From the NCBI RefSeq assembly GCF_000720255.1, contig NZ_JOJE01000024.1, forward strand, positions 1 to 64,000: DNA of 64,000 nucleotides, in the 5' to 3' direction. A program made the position numbers and the translations under genes. This DNA comes from Streptomyces griseus subsp. griseus (GTDB lineage Bacteria > Actinomycetota > Actinomycetes > Streptomycetales > Streptomycetaceae). Within the stretch, counting starts at the first letter, position 1, and each line of letters opens with the position of its first letter. This document shows positions 50,612 through 59,424 of this stretch, piece by piece. The notes beneath the pieces were generated by a model, which saw nothing but the letters and a program-made list of their open reading frames with translations, was not told the DNA's origin and made no database searches.

Positions 50612-51901
50612 TCAGCGCTGCTCGACGGGCACGAAGTCGCGCTCCACCACGCCGGTGTAGATCTGGCGCGGGCGGCCGATGCGCGAGCCCGGCTCCTTGA
50701 TCATCTCGTGCCACTGGGCGATCCAGCCCGGAAGGCGGCCGAGGGCGAAGAGGACCGTGAACATCTCGGTCGGGAAGCCCATGGCGCGGTAGATCAGGCC
50801 GGTGTAGAAGTCGACGTTCGGGTAGAGGCTGCGCGAGACGAAGTAGTCGTCGGAGAGCGCGTGCTCCTCCAGCTTCAGGGCGATGTCCAGCAGCTCGTCG
50901 GACTTGCCGAGGGCCGAGAGAACGTCGTGCGCGGCGGCCTTGATGATCTTGGCGCGCGGGTCGAAGTTCTTGTAGACCCGGTGGCCGAAGCCCATCAGGC
51001 GGACGCCGTCCTCCTTGTTCTTCACCTTGCGGATGAAGGTGTCGACGTCGCCGCCGGAGTCGCGGATGCCCTCGAGCATCTCCAGGACGGACTGGTTGGC
51101 GCCGCCGTGCAGCGGGCCCCACAGCGCGTTGATGCCGGCCGAGATCGAGGCGAACATGTTCGCCTGCGAGGAGCCGACCAGACGGACCGTGGAGGTCGAG
51201 CAGTTCTGCTCGTGGTCCGCGTGCAGGATGAGCAGCTTGTCCAGGGCGGAGACGACGACCGGGTCGAGCTCGTACTCCTGCGCCGGGACCGAGAAGGTCA
51301 TGCGCAGGAAGTTCTCGACGTAGCCGAGGTCGTTGCGCGGGTAGACGAACGGGTGACCGATCGACTTCTTGTACGCGTACGCGGCGATCGTCGGAAGCTT
51401 GGCGAGCAGACGGATCGTCGAGAGGTTGCGCTGCTTCTCGTCGAAGGGATTGTGGCTGTCCTGGTAGAACGTGGACAGCGCGGAGACGACCGAGGACAGC
51501 ATGGCCATCGGGTGGGCGTCGCGCGGGAAGCCCTTGTAGAAGTTCTTGACGTCCTCGTGCAGCAGGGTGTGCTGCGTGATGTCGTTCTTGAAGGACGAGA
51601 GCTCGTCGACCGTCGGCAGCTCGCCGTTGATCAGCAGGTAGGCGACCTCCAGGAAGGTGGAGCGCTCCGCCAGCTGCTCGATCGGGTAGCCGCGGTACCG
51701 GAGGATGCCCGCTTCGCCGTCCAGGTACGTGACCGCGGATTTATAGGCGGCGGTGTTGCCGTATCCGCTGTCCAGGGTCACCAGACCGGTCTGGGCGCGG
51801 AGCTTGCCGATGTCGAAGCCCTTGTCGCCGACGGTGCTGTCGATCACCGGGTAGGTGTACTCGCCGTCGCCGTACCGCAGTACTACAGAGTTGTCGCTCA
51901 C
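50612..51901 (-). CDS. gltA: Citrate synthase
   Basis: A 429-residue type-II (hexameric, GltA-like) citrate synthase. It condenses acetyl-CoA and oxaloacetate in the first step of the citric acid cycle. Catalytic histidines are in ILHADHEQNCSTSTVR and in LHGGANQSVLEMLEGI, and the region FGHRVYKNFDPRAKI carries the third conserved histidine. The GTG at 51901 (preceded by GAGGGAAGAC) is preferred over a GTG/ATG-like start four codons upstream. It is monocistronic. A perfect 11-bp palindrome lies about 107 bases upstream of the start. Confidence 0.95.
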   Translation of the reverse strand: MSDNSVVLRYGDGEYTYPVIDSTVGDKGFDIGKLRAQTGLVTLDSGYGNTAAYKSAVTYLDGEAGILRYRGYPIEQLAERSTFLEVAYLLINGELPTVDELSSFKNDITQHTLLHEDVKNFYKGFPRDAHPMAMLSSVVSALSTFYQDSHNPFDEKQRNLSTIRLLAKLPTIAAYAYKKSIGHPFVYPRNDLGYVENFLRMTFSVPAQEYELDPVVVSALDKLLILHADHEQNCSTSTVRLVGSSQANMFASISAGINALWGPLHGGANQSVLEMLEGIRDSGGDVDTFIRKVKNKEDGVRLMGFGHRVYKNFDPRAKIIKAAAHDVLSALGKSDELLDIALKLEEHALSDDYFVSRSLYPNVDFYTGLIYRAMGFPTEMFTVLFALGRLPGWIAQWHEMIKEPGSRIGRPRQIYTGVVERDFVPVEQR

Positions 51902-52007
51902 GTCTTCCCTCACCGACGTTGTGCCTCATCTTCGAGGTTGCCCTGACTGTCTCTACCATCCCCCATTTGGCGCAGGAGAGTGCACTCGGGGTCGGCCATT
52001 GGGCTTA

Positions 52008-52030
52008 TTGGCGGCACTCAGTGCCGCCAA
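52008..52030. promoter_or_regulatory. Perfect palindrome upstream of citrate synthase
   Basis: TTGGCGGCACT-C-AGTGCCGCCAA: perfect 11-bp arms around one base. It sits in the gap between gltA and the end of recD2 (both minus strand). It may be a regulator site for gltA or a terminator for recD2; the single-base loop argues for a protein-binding site. Confidence 0.5.
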
Positions 52031-52167
52031 CTTGCTCATCCTGCCCCCTTCGTCACGCCACCGGAAGTCCTCTGTGACCTTCGTGACTCATTTGATCGAT
52101 CATTTTTTACGATCCCTCCGGATGCACGAGGTCAAAGGGCTCCGGCGCCGCGGAGCCCGAGGTGAGT

Positions 52168-54420
52168 TCAGGCCCCGGAGAGCCTGAAGTCCAGTGCCGT
52201 GCAACGCCGTCCGGCGGACACGGTGCGCACCGCCTGTCCGATCGCCTTGCGCGAACCGACCAGCACGACCAGCTTCTTCGCCCGGGTGACCGCCGTGTAG
52301 AGCAAGTTCCGCTGGAGCATCATCCAGGCGCCGGTGGTGACGGGGATCACCACGGCGGGATATTCACTTCCCTGCGACCGGTGAATGGTGACCGCGTACG
52401 CGTGGGCCAGCTCGTCCAGTTCATCGAATTCGTACACCACCTCCTCGTCCTCGTCCGTCAGCACCGTCAGGCGCTGGTCGACCGGGTCGAGCGAGGTGAC
52501 CACGCCCACGGTGCCGTTGAAGACACCGTTGGCGCCCTTCTCGTAGTTGTTGCGAACCTGGGTCACCTTGTCGCCGACTCGGAAGACCCGGCCGCCGAAC
52601 CGCTTCTCCGCCAGGTCTGGCCGGCCGGGGGTGATGGCCTGCTGGAGCAGGCCGTTGAGGGTGCCGGCGCCGGCGGGCCCGCGGTGCATGGGCGCCAGGA
52701 CCTGGACGTCCCGGCGCGGGTCCAGGCCGAACCTGGCCGGAATACGGCGCGCGGCCACGTCGACGGTGAGCCGGCCGGCCTCCTCGGTGTCGTCCTCGAC
52801 GAAGAGGAAGAAGTCCTTCATGCCGTCGGTGAGGGGGTGCTGGCCGGAGTTGATCCGGTGGGCGTTGGTCACCACGCCCGACTGCTGGGCCTGGCGGAAC
52901 ACCCGCGTCAAGCGCACCGCGGGGACGGGGCTGTCATCGGCCAGCAGGTCGCGCAGGACCTCGCCCGCACCGACGCTGGGCAGCTGGTCGACGTCCCCGA
53001 CGAAGAGCAGATGGGCACCCGGCGGCACGGCCTTGACCAGCTTGTTGGCCAGCAGCAGGTCGAGCATGGACGCCTCGTCGACCACCACCAGGTCGGCGTC
53101 CAGCGGGCGGTCCTTGTCGTAGGCCGCGTCGCCGCCGGGCTTGAGCTCCAGCAGGCGGTGGACCGTGGACGCCTCGGCGCCGGTGAGCTCGGCCAGGCGC
53201 TTGGCGGCACGCCCGGTGGGGGCGGCCAGCACGACCTTGGCTTTCCTGGCGCGGGCCAGCTCCACGATCGAGCGGACCGTGAAGGACTTGCCGCAGCCGG
53301 GGCCACCGGTGAGGACGGCGACCTTCTCGGTGAGCGCGAGCCGGACGGCGGCCTCCTGTTCGGGCGCGAGATCGGTCCCGGTACGCCCCTTCAGCCAGGC
53401 GAGCGCCTTGTCCCAGGCCACCTGCCGGAAGCCCGGCATCCGGTCCTGCTCGGTGCGCAGGAGGCGCAACAGCTGGGCGGACAGGGAGAGTTCGGCGCGG
53501 TGGAAGGGGACGAGCCAGATCGCGGTGACCGGGGTGCCGTCGTCCGGGCCGGGCACCTTCTCCCGTACGACACCGGGGTCTTCCCCGTCCTCCGGCACCT
53601 GGGACAGCTCGGCGAGGCACTCGATGACAAGTCCGGTGTCGACCTGGAGCAGCTTGACCGCGTCCGCGATCAGCCGCTCCTCGGGGAGGAAGCAGTGGCC
53701 CTGGTCGGTGGACTGCGACAGCGCGTACTGCAGACCGGCCTTGACGCGCTCCGGACTGTCGTGCGGGATGCCGACGGACTGGGCGATCTTGTCGGCGGTG
53801 AGGAAGCCGATGCCCCAGACGTCGGCGGCGAGGCGGTAGGGCTGGTTCTTCACGACGGAGATCGAGGCGTCGCCGTACTTCTTGTAGATGCGCACGGCGA
53901 TCGACGTGGAGACCTCGACGGTCTGGAGGAAGAGCATGACCTCCTTGATCGCCTTCTGTTCCTCCCAGGCGTCCGCGATCTTCTTGGTGCGCTTGGGGCC
54001 GAGCCCGGGGACCTCGATGAGGCGCTTCGGCTCCTCCTCGATGATCGTCAGGGTGTCCAGGCCGAAGTGCTGGGTGATGCGGTCGGCGAAGACCGGGCCG
54101 ATGCCCTTGACCAGACCGGATCCGAGGTAGCGCCGGATGCCCTGGACCGTGGCCGGCAGGACCGTCGTGTAGTTCTCGACGGTGAACTGCTTGCCGTACT
54201 GCGGGTGCGAGCCCCAACGGCCCTCCATGCGCAGCGACTCACCGACCTGGGCGCCGAGCAGCGCGCCGACGACCGTCAGCAGATCACCGCCGCCTCTGCC
54301 GGTGTCGACGCGGGCGACCGTGTAGCCGTTCTCCTCGTTCGCGTACGTGATGCGCTCCAGGACGCCTTCGAGCACGGCCAGTCGCCGCTCGCCCGTGGAG
54401 CCCCCCGCCTGATCGGTCAT
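52168..54420 (-). CDS. recD2: ATP-dependent RecD-like helicase (RecD2)
   Basis: A 750-residue SF1B DNA helicase (from the conventional ATG). The N-terminal OB-like and helix-hairpin-helix region (YLGSGLVKGIGPVFADRI, LIEVPGLGPKRTKKIADAWE) precedes the motor. Motor motifs are Walker A TGGPGCGKSFT with Lys378, Walker B LVVVDEASMLDL, GDVDQLPSVGAGEVL and motif VI YTAVTRAKKLVVLVG. RecD2 unwinds DNA 5' to 3' in repair, without RecBC. The frame is open upstream without a stop for 75 codons, which encode a cupin fragment. The ATG at 54420 has a poor ribosome binding site, whereas the upstream GTG has a strong one. Confidence 0.92.
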   Translation of the reverse strand: MTDQAGGSTGERRLAVLEGVLERITYANEENGYTVARVDTGRGGGDLLTVVGALLGAQVGESLRMEGRWGSHPQYGKQFTVENYTTVLPATVQGIRRYLGSGLVKGIGPVFADRITQHFGLDTLTIIEEEPKRLIEVPGLGPKRTKKIADAWEEQKAIKEVMLFLQTVEVSTSIAVRIYKKYGDASISVVKNQPYRLAADVWGIGFLTADKIAQSVGIPHDSPERVKAGLQYALSQSTDQGHCFLPEERLIADAVKLLQVDTGLVIECLAELSQVPEDGEDPGVVREKVPGPDDGTPVTAIWLVPFHRAELSLSAQLLRLLRTEQDRMPGFRQVAWDKALAWLKGRTGTDLAPEQEAAVRLALTEKVAVLTGGPGCGKSFTVRSIVELARARKAKVVLAAPTGRAAKRLAELTGAEASTVHRLLELKPGGDAAYDKDRPLDADLVVVDEASMLDLLLANKLVKAVPPGAHLLFVGDVDQLPSVGAGEVLRDLLADDSPVPAVRLTRVFRQAQQSGVVTNAHRINSGQHPLTDGMKDFFLFVEDDTEEAGRLTVDVAARRIPARFGLDPRRDVQVLAPMHRGPAGAGTLNGLLQQAITPGRPDLAEKRFGGRVFRVGDKVTQVRNNYEKGANGVFNGTVGVVTSLDPVDQRLTVLTDEDEEVVYEFDELDELAHAYAVTIHRSQGSEYPAVVIPVTTGAWMMLQRNLLYTAVTRAKKLVVLVGSRKAIGQAVRTVSAGRRCTALDFRLSGA

Positions 54421-54645
54421 GATCCGACGGTACCGCCCGGCACCGACAGCCCACCCGGACTGTGCGACCACGTGGTCGCACTCCCGCTGGAAGTCCTCGG
54501 TCGGGGAGAACCCCACCAACTCGCAGTCCTGAAGCGCGACGGGGACATGACCCGGTGCCCAGTAGTGCGTGTCCCCCGCCTCGTAGGTCCCCTCGCCCTC
54601 GGCCGTGAGCACCACGGGGACGTCGTTCCGGGTCGTCGACGTCAC
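54421..54645 (-). pseudogene. Truncated cupin domain fused in frame to recD2
   Basis: Seventy-five codons starting at GTG with GAGGAGCC upstream. They encode an N-terminal piece (TSTTRNDVPVVL) joined directly to a cupin C-terminal half (TYEAGDTHYWAPGHVPVALQ and CELVGFSPTEDFQRECDHV). Intact actinobacterial relatives, as I recall them, have about 50 further residues between these pieces, including the first metal-binding cupin motif, so this looks like an internal deletion. No stop separates it from RecD2, so the real product may be an 825-residue fusion. As an enzyme or cupin it should be inactive. Confidence 0.6.
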
Positions 54646-54777
54646 GGCTCCTCGCTTCCGGCCCGCTTCGGGCCTCGTGGGACCACGGCGTGATCAAGCC
54701 TGGACCGGCGCCCCCGAGGGCCCGCGACCGCATCACGATCAGGTCTCGGGATGGGAGGGAGGGGTTGATTACCGGCG

Positions 54778-54791
54778 TGTAATCGATTCCA
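54778..54791 (+). promoter_or_regulatory. LacI-type operator 1 upstream of the ribose operon
   Basis: TGTAATCGATTCCA fits the LacI/GalR-family pattern of a near-palindrome around a central CG. It lies 49 bases before the lacI-type start and 18 bases before the second site. Confidence 0.7.
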
Positions 54792-54808
54792 ATCCTCCCT
54801 GTCGTCGA

Positions 54809-54822
54809 TGTAAACGATTCCA
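54809..54822 (+). promoter_or_regulatory. LacI-type operator 2 upstream of the ribose operon
   Basis: TGTAAACGATTCCA differs from operator 1 by one base and lies 17 bases before the ATG, covering the likely transcription start. The paired sites suggest autorepression and control of the downstream transport genes. Confidence 0.75.
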
Positions 54823-54839
54823 CGAGGAGGTGGACGGCG

Positions 54840-55856
54840 ATGGCGAGCATCAAGGACGTTGCCGCCGCGGCCGGTGTGTCGGTCGCCACGGTGTCGCGCG
54901 TCCTGAACGACCACCCGTCCGTCAGCGACGACGCACGCGCACGCGTGCTGGCCGCCGTCGAGACGCTGGGCTACCGCCCGAACGCCGTCGCCCGTTCGCT
55001 GCGCACCGACCAGACCCACACCCTCGGCCTGGTCATCAGCGACGTGATGAACCCCTACTTCACCGAACTGGCCCGCTCCGTCGAGGAGGAGGCCCGCGCG
55101 CTCGGCTACAGCGTCATCATCGGCAACGCCGACGAGCGGCCCGACCTCCAGGACCACCACGTACGCAACCTGCTGGACCGCCGGATCGACGGCCTCCTCG
55201 TCTCCCCCACCGACGGCGGGTCTCCCTTAATGCTGGACGCCGTGCGCGCGGGTACGCCGATGGTCTTCGTGGACCGGTGGATCCCGGGCGTGGACGTGCC
55301 GGTCGTCCGGTCGGACGGACAGGCGGCCGTACGGGACCTCGTCGCGCATCTGCACGGCCTGGGGCACCGCAGGCTCGCCATCATCGCGGGCCCCGCGGCG
55401 ACCACCACCGGACGCGAACGAGTGGAGGCCTTCCGCACGGCACTCGCCGCGTACGGTCTCGGGCTCCCCGAGGCCTACGTCGGCCAGGGCGACTTCCAGG
55501 CCGAGAGCGGACGACGGGTCACCGAAGGGTTCCTCGACCTGCCCGAGCCGCCCGAGGTCGTCTTCGCCGCGGACAACCTGATGGCGCTGGGCGCGCTGGA
55601 CGCCGTACGCGCGCGTGGGCTGCGCGTTCCCGACGACATCGCGCTCGCCGCGTTCGACGACATCCCGTGGTTCGTGCACACCGACCCGCCGATCACCGCG
55701 ATCGCCCAGCCCACGGGCGAGTTGGGGCGCGCCGCCGTGCGCGCGCTGGTCGACCGCATCGAAGGACGGCCCCCCGAGTCCGTCACCCTCCCCGCCCGTC
55801 TCGTCGTACGCCGCTCGTGCGGCGAGTCCCCCGCAAGGAACAGGAGCCAGTCGTGA
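54840..55856 (+). CDS. LacI-family regulator of the ribose operon
   Basis: A 338-residue LacI/RbsR-type repressor. It has an N-terminal helix-turn-helix and hinge (MASIKDVAAAAGVSVATVSR, LNDHPSVSDDARARVLAAVE) and a periplasmic-binding-like effector domain (TLGLVISDVMNPYFTELARS, AAFDDIPWFVHTDPPITAIA). GAGGAGGTGG precedes the ATG. The gene contains one TTA codon (55227-55229, residue 130), so its translation needs the bldA tRNA. It leads the transport operon and its stop overlaps the ATPase start. Confidence 0.9.
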   Translation: MASIKDVAAAAGVSVATVSRVLNDHPSVSDDARARVLAAVETLGYRPNAVARSLRTDQTHTLGLVISDVMNPYFTELARSVEEEARALGYSVIIGNADERPDLQDHHVRNLLDRRIDGLLVSPTDGGSPLMLDAVRAGTPMVFVDRWIPGVDVPVVRSDGQAAVRDLVAHLHGLGHRRLAIIAGPAATTTGRERVEAFRTALAAYGLGLPEAYVGQGDFQAESGRRVTEGFLDLPEPPEVVFAADNLMALGALDAVRARGLRVPDDIALAAFDDIPWFVHTDPPITAIAQPTGELGRAAVRALVDRIEGRPPESVTLPARLVVRRSCGESPARNRSQS

Positions 55857-57376
55857 GCAACCAGGACGAGTTGCTGCGCATCGAGGGCCTACGCAAAACC
55901 TTCCCCGGAGTGGTCGCGCTCGACGGCGTCGACTTCGATCTGCGCCGCGGCGAGGTGCACGTGCTGCTCGGCGAGAACGGCGCGGGCAAGAGCACGCTGA
56001 TCAAGATGCTGTCGGGCGCCTACCACCCCGACGAGGGCCGCGTCCTGGTGGACGGCGAGGAGGTGCACATCCGCGGGGCGCAGGACGCCGAGCGGCTGGG
56101 CATCGCGACGATCTACCAGGAGTTCAACCTCGTACCCGACCTCACCGTCGCCGAGAACATCTTCCTGGGACGGCAGCCCCGCCGCCTCGGGATGATCGAC
56201 CGGAAGAGGATGGAGGCCGACGCCGAAGTCCTCCTCGCGCGCGTGGGCGTGCACGTGTCCCCCCGCGCGCGGGTGCGTGAACTCGGTATCGCGCGCCTGC
56301 AGATGGTGGAGATCGCGAAGGCGCTGAGCCTGAACGCGCGCGTGCTCATCATGGACGAGCCGACCGCCGTGCTCACCTCCGAGGAGGTGGAGAAGCTCTT
56401 CGCCATCGTGCGCACACTGCGCGAGGACGGCGTGGGCATCGTCTTCATCACCCATCACCTGGAGGAGATCGCCGCCCTCGGCGACCGGGTCACCGTCATC
56501 CGCGACGGCCGCAGCGTCGGCCAGGTCCCCGCGACCACGCCCGAGGACGAGCTCGTACGCCTGATGGTGGGGCGCTCGATCGAGCAGCAGTACCCGCGCG
56601 AACGGCCCGAGACCGGAACCGCGTTGCTCACCGTCGAGGGGCTCACCCGCGACGGCGTCTTCCACGACGTGAGCTTCGAGGTGCGGGCCGGCGAGGTCGT
56701 CGGCATCGCCGGGCTCGTCGGGGCCGGCCGTACCGAGGTCGTCCGGGCCGTGTTCGGCGCCGACCCCTATGACAGGGGCGCCGTGAAGGTCGACGGCGCG
56801 CAGGTGCGGGGGCACGACGTGAACGCCGCCATGACGGCCGGGATCGGACTCGTGCCCGAGGACCGCAAGGGCCAGGGGCTCGTCCTGGACGCCTCCGTGG
56901 AGGAGAACCTCGGACTCGTCACCCTGCGCTCCGCCACCCGCGGCGGACTCGTCGACCTCAAGGGCCAGCACGACGCGGCCGCCCGGATCGCCGAACAGCT
57001 CGGCGTGCGCATGGCCGGTCTCGGCCAGCACGTGCGCACCCTCTCCGGCGGCAACCAGCAGAAGGTCGTCATCGGCAAGTGGCTGCTTGCCGACACCCGC
57101 GTCCTCATCCTCGACGAGCCGACGCGCGGCATCGACGTCGGCGCCAAGGTCGAGATCTACCAGCTGATCAACGAGCTGACCGCCCAGGGCGCCGCCGTCC
57201 TGATGATCTCCAGCGACCTGCCCGAGGTGCTCGGCATGAGCGACCGGGTGCTGGTGATGGCCCAGGGCCGCATCGCGGGCGAACTCGCCGCCGCCGAGGC
57301 CACTCAGGACGCCGTGATGGCGCTCGCCGTAAGCACACCCACCACCATTGAACCGGAGGCCGGCCGTGGCCGCTGA
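55853..57376 (+). CDS. rbsA: Ribose ABC transporter ATP-binding protein (RbsA)
   Basis: A 507-residue duplicated ABC ATPase of the monosaccharide (CUT2) type. The first domain has Walker A LLGENGAGKSTLIKML, and ILGIARLQMVEI-like signature with Walker B VLIMDEPTAVLTSEEV. The second, degenerate domain (GLVGAGRTEVVRAVFG) has signature TLSGGNQQKVVIGKWLL and LILDEPTRGIDVGAKVE. This pattern is characteristic of RbsA/XylG/MglA. The GTG follows AGGAG and overlaps the lacI stop. It powers uptake of ribose or a similar sugar. Confidence 0.93.
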   Translation: MSNQDELLRIEGLRKTFPGVVALDGVDFDLRRGEVHVLLGENGAGKSTLIKMLSGAYHPDEGRVLVDGEEVHIRGAQDAERLGIATIYQEFNLVPDLTVAENIFLGRQPRRLGMIDRKRMEADAEVLLARVGVHVSPRARVRELGIARLQMVEIAKALSLNARVLIMDEPTAVLTSEEVEKLFAIVRTLREDGVGIVFITHHLEEIAALGDRVTVIRDGRSVGQVPATTPEDELVRLMVGRSIEQQYPRERPETGTALLTVEGLTRDGVFHDVSFEVRAGEVVGIAGLVGAGRTEVVRAVFGADPYDRGAVKVDGAQVRGHDVNAAMTAGIGLVPEDRKGQGLVLDASVEENLGLVTLRSATRGGLVDLKGQHDAAARIAEQLGVRMAGLGQHVRTLSGGNQQKVVIGKWLLADTRVLILDEPTRGIDVGAKVEIYQLINELTAQGAAVLMISSDLPEVLGMSDRVLVMAQGRIAGELAAAEATQDAVMALAVSTPTTIEPEAGRGR

Positions 57377-59318
57377 CACGCTCAAGAGCACCACGGGCGC
57401 CGGTGGCGCCGCGGCGGTGCGCCGCCTGCTCCTCGACAACGGCGCGCTCACCGCGCTGATCGTCCTCGTCATCGCCCTGTCGGCGCTGTCGGGTGACTTC
57501 CTGACCACCGACAACCTGCTCAACATCGGCGTCCAGGCGGCCGTGACCGCCATCCTCGCCTTCGGTGTCACCTTCGTGATCGTCTCGGCGGGCATCGACC
57601 TGTCGGTCGGCTCGGTGGCGGCCCTGTCCGCCACCGTCCTCGCCTGGAGCGCCACGTCACACGGCGTGCCGGTGTTCGCGGCCGTCCTCCTCGCCGTCGC
57701 CACCGGCATCGCGGCCGGCCTCGTCAACGGCTTCCTGATCGCGTACGGCAAGCTGCCGCCGTTCATCGCGACGCTCGCCATGCTGTCGGTGGGCCGCGGT
57801 CTGTCGCTGGTCATCTCCGACGGCTCCCCGATCCCGTTCCCGGACTCGGTCTCCCACCTCGGTGACACGCTCGGCGGCTGGCTGCCGGTGCCGGTGCTCG
57901 TGATGGTCGTCATGGGGCTGCTCACGGCGTTCGTGCTCGGGCGGACGTACATCGGACGCTCGATGTACGCGATCGGCGGCAACGAGGAGGCAGCCCGCCT
58001 CTCTGGTCTGCGGGTGAAGAAGCAGAAGCTCGCCATCTACGCGCTGTCCGGCCTGTTCGCCGCCGCCGCGGGCATCGTGCTCGCCTCCCGGCTGTCCTCC
58101 GCGCAGCCGCAGGCCGCGCAGGGCTACGAACTCGACGCGATCGCGGCGGTCGTCATCGGCGGTGCGTCGCTGGCGGGCGGCACGGGCAAGGCGTCCGGCA
58201 CGCTGATCGGCGCGCTGATCCTGGCGGTGCTGCGCAACGGCCTCAACCTGCTGAACGTCTCCGCGTTCTGGCAGCAGGTCGTCATCGGTGTGGTGATCGC
58301 GCTGGCGGTGCTGCTCGACACCCTGCGCCGCAAGGCCGGGGCGACCCCGGTGGCGGCGGGCACCTCCTCGGGCGGCAAGGGGAAGCAGGCGGCGACGTAC
58401 GCGCTGGCCGCCGTGGTCACCGTGGCCGTCGTGGGCGCGACCTCCTTCCTGCACAGCGGCGGCTCCGCGGCCGCGTCGAACCCGAGGATGGGTCTGTCCC
58501 TGTCCACCCTCAACAACCCCTTCTTCGTGCAGATCCGGTCGGGTGCCCAGGCCGAGGCGAAGAGGCTGGGCGTGGACCTGACCGTCACGGACGCCCAGAA
58601 CGACGCCTCCCAGCAGGCCAACCAGCTGCAGAACTTCACCAGCTCCGGCCTGGACGCGATCGTCGTCAACCCGGTGGACTCGGACGCGGCCGCCCCGTCC
58701 GTACGGGCCGCCGACAAGGCGAAGATCCCCGTGATCGCCGTCGACCGTGGCGTCAACAACGCCACCACCGACGCGCTGGTCGCCTCCGACAACATCGCGG
58801 GCGGTGAGCTCGCCGCCAAGTCCGTCGCGGAGAAGCTCGGCGGCAAGGGCAAGATCGTCATCCTCCAGGGCCAGGCGGGCACCTCCGCCGCCCGGGAGCG
58901 CGCCGAGGGCTTCGCCAAGGGCCTGAAGGCCTACCCGGGCATCCGGGTCCTGGCCCAGCAGCCCGCCGACTTCGACCGCACCAAGGGCCTCGACGTGATG
59001 TCGAACCTGCTCCAGGCCCACCCGGACGTCCAGGGCGTCATCGCCGCCAACGACGAGATGGCGCTCGGCGCGGTCAAGGCGCTCGGCTCGAAGGCCGGGA
59101 AGTCCGTCCAGGTCGTCGGCTTCGACGGCACGCCGGACGGCCTGAAGGCGGTCGAGGCAGGCACGCTGTACGCGTCGGTGGCGCAGCAGCCGAGCCAGCT
59201 GGGGAAGATCGCCGTGGACAACGCGCTGCGCGCGCTCCAGGGCAAGAAGGTCGAGCAGACGGTGAAGGTGCCGGTGAAGGTGGTCACGAAGGAGAACGTG
59301 GCCGGCTTCAGCGGCTGA
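57366..59318 (+). CDS. Fused ribose permease and substrate-binding protein (RbsC-RbsB)
   Basis: A 650-residue fusion. Residues 1 to about 325 are an RbsC-type permease with 8-10 helices (FGVTFVIVSAGIDLSVGSVA, LPPFIATLAMLSVGRGLSLV, YAIGGNEEAARLSGLRVKKQ). After a lysine-rich linker, a further helix (about 345-362, AATYALAAVVTVAVVGATSF) leads to an RbsB-type binding protein (MGLSLSTLNNPFFVQIRSGA, FDGTPDGLKAVEAGTLYASV). The final helix tethers the binding protein outside. The GTG start lies inside the rbsA stop region with GGAGG upstream. Similar fusions occur in Streptomyces ribose loci. Confidence 0.9.
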   Translation: MAADTLKSTTGAGGAAAVRRLLLDNGALTALIVLVIALSALSGDFLTTDNLLNIGVQAAVTAILAFGVTFVIVSAGIDLSVGSVAALSATVLAWSATSHGVPVFAAVLLAVATGIAAGLVNGFLIAYGKLPPFIATLAMLSVGRGLSLVISDGSPIPFPDSVSHLGDTLGGWLPVPVLVMVVMGLLTAFVLGRTYIGRSMYAIGGNEEAARLSGLRVKKQKLAIYALSGLFAAAAGIVLASRLSSAQPQAAQGYELDAIAAVVIGGASLAGGTGKASGTLIGALILAVLRNGLNLLNVSAFWQQVVIGVVIALAVLLDTLRRKAGATPVAAGTSSGGKGKQAATYALAAVVTVAVVGATSFLHSGGSAAASNPRMGLSLSTLNNPFFVQIRSGAQAEAKRLGVDLTVTDAQNDASQQANQLQNFTSSGLDAIVVNPVDSDAAAPSVRAADKAKIPVIAVDRGVNNATTDALVASDNIAGGELAAKSVAEKLGGKGKIVILQGQAGTSAARERAEGFAKGLKAYPGIRVLAQQPADFDRTKGLDVMSNLLQAHPDVQGVIAANDEMALGAVKALGSKAGKSVQVVGFDGTPDGLKAVEAGTLYASVAQQPSQLGKIAVDNALRALQGKKVEQTVKVPVKVVTKENVAGFSG

Positions 59319-59424
59319 CAGCGGTGGAGTGGGCGGGCGGGTCACGACGACCGCCCGCCTTCGGTCACGTAGACAGTCACGTACGAAGGTACGTACACAG
59401 GCACGTACACAGGGGAGTCAACTC

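Noticed and set aside
59366..59415. Iteron-like or origin-like ACGTAC repeats before ribokinase
   Set aside because: Few imperfect units in a short gap with no replication gene nearby; likely slippage.
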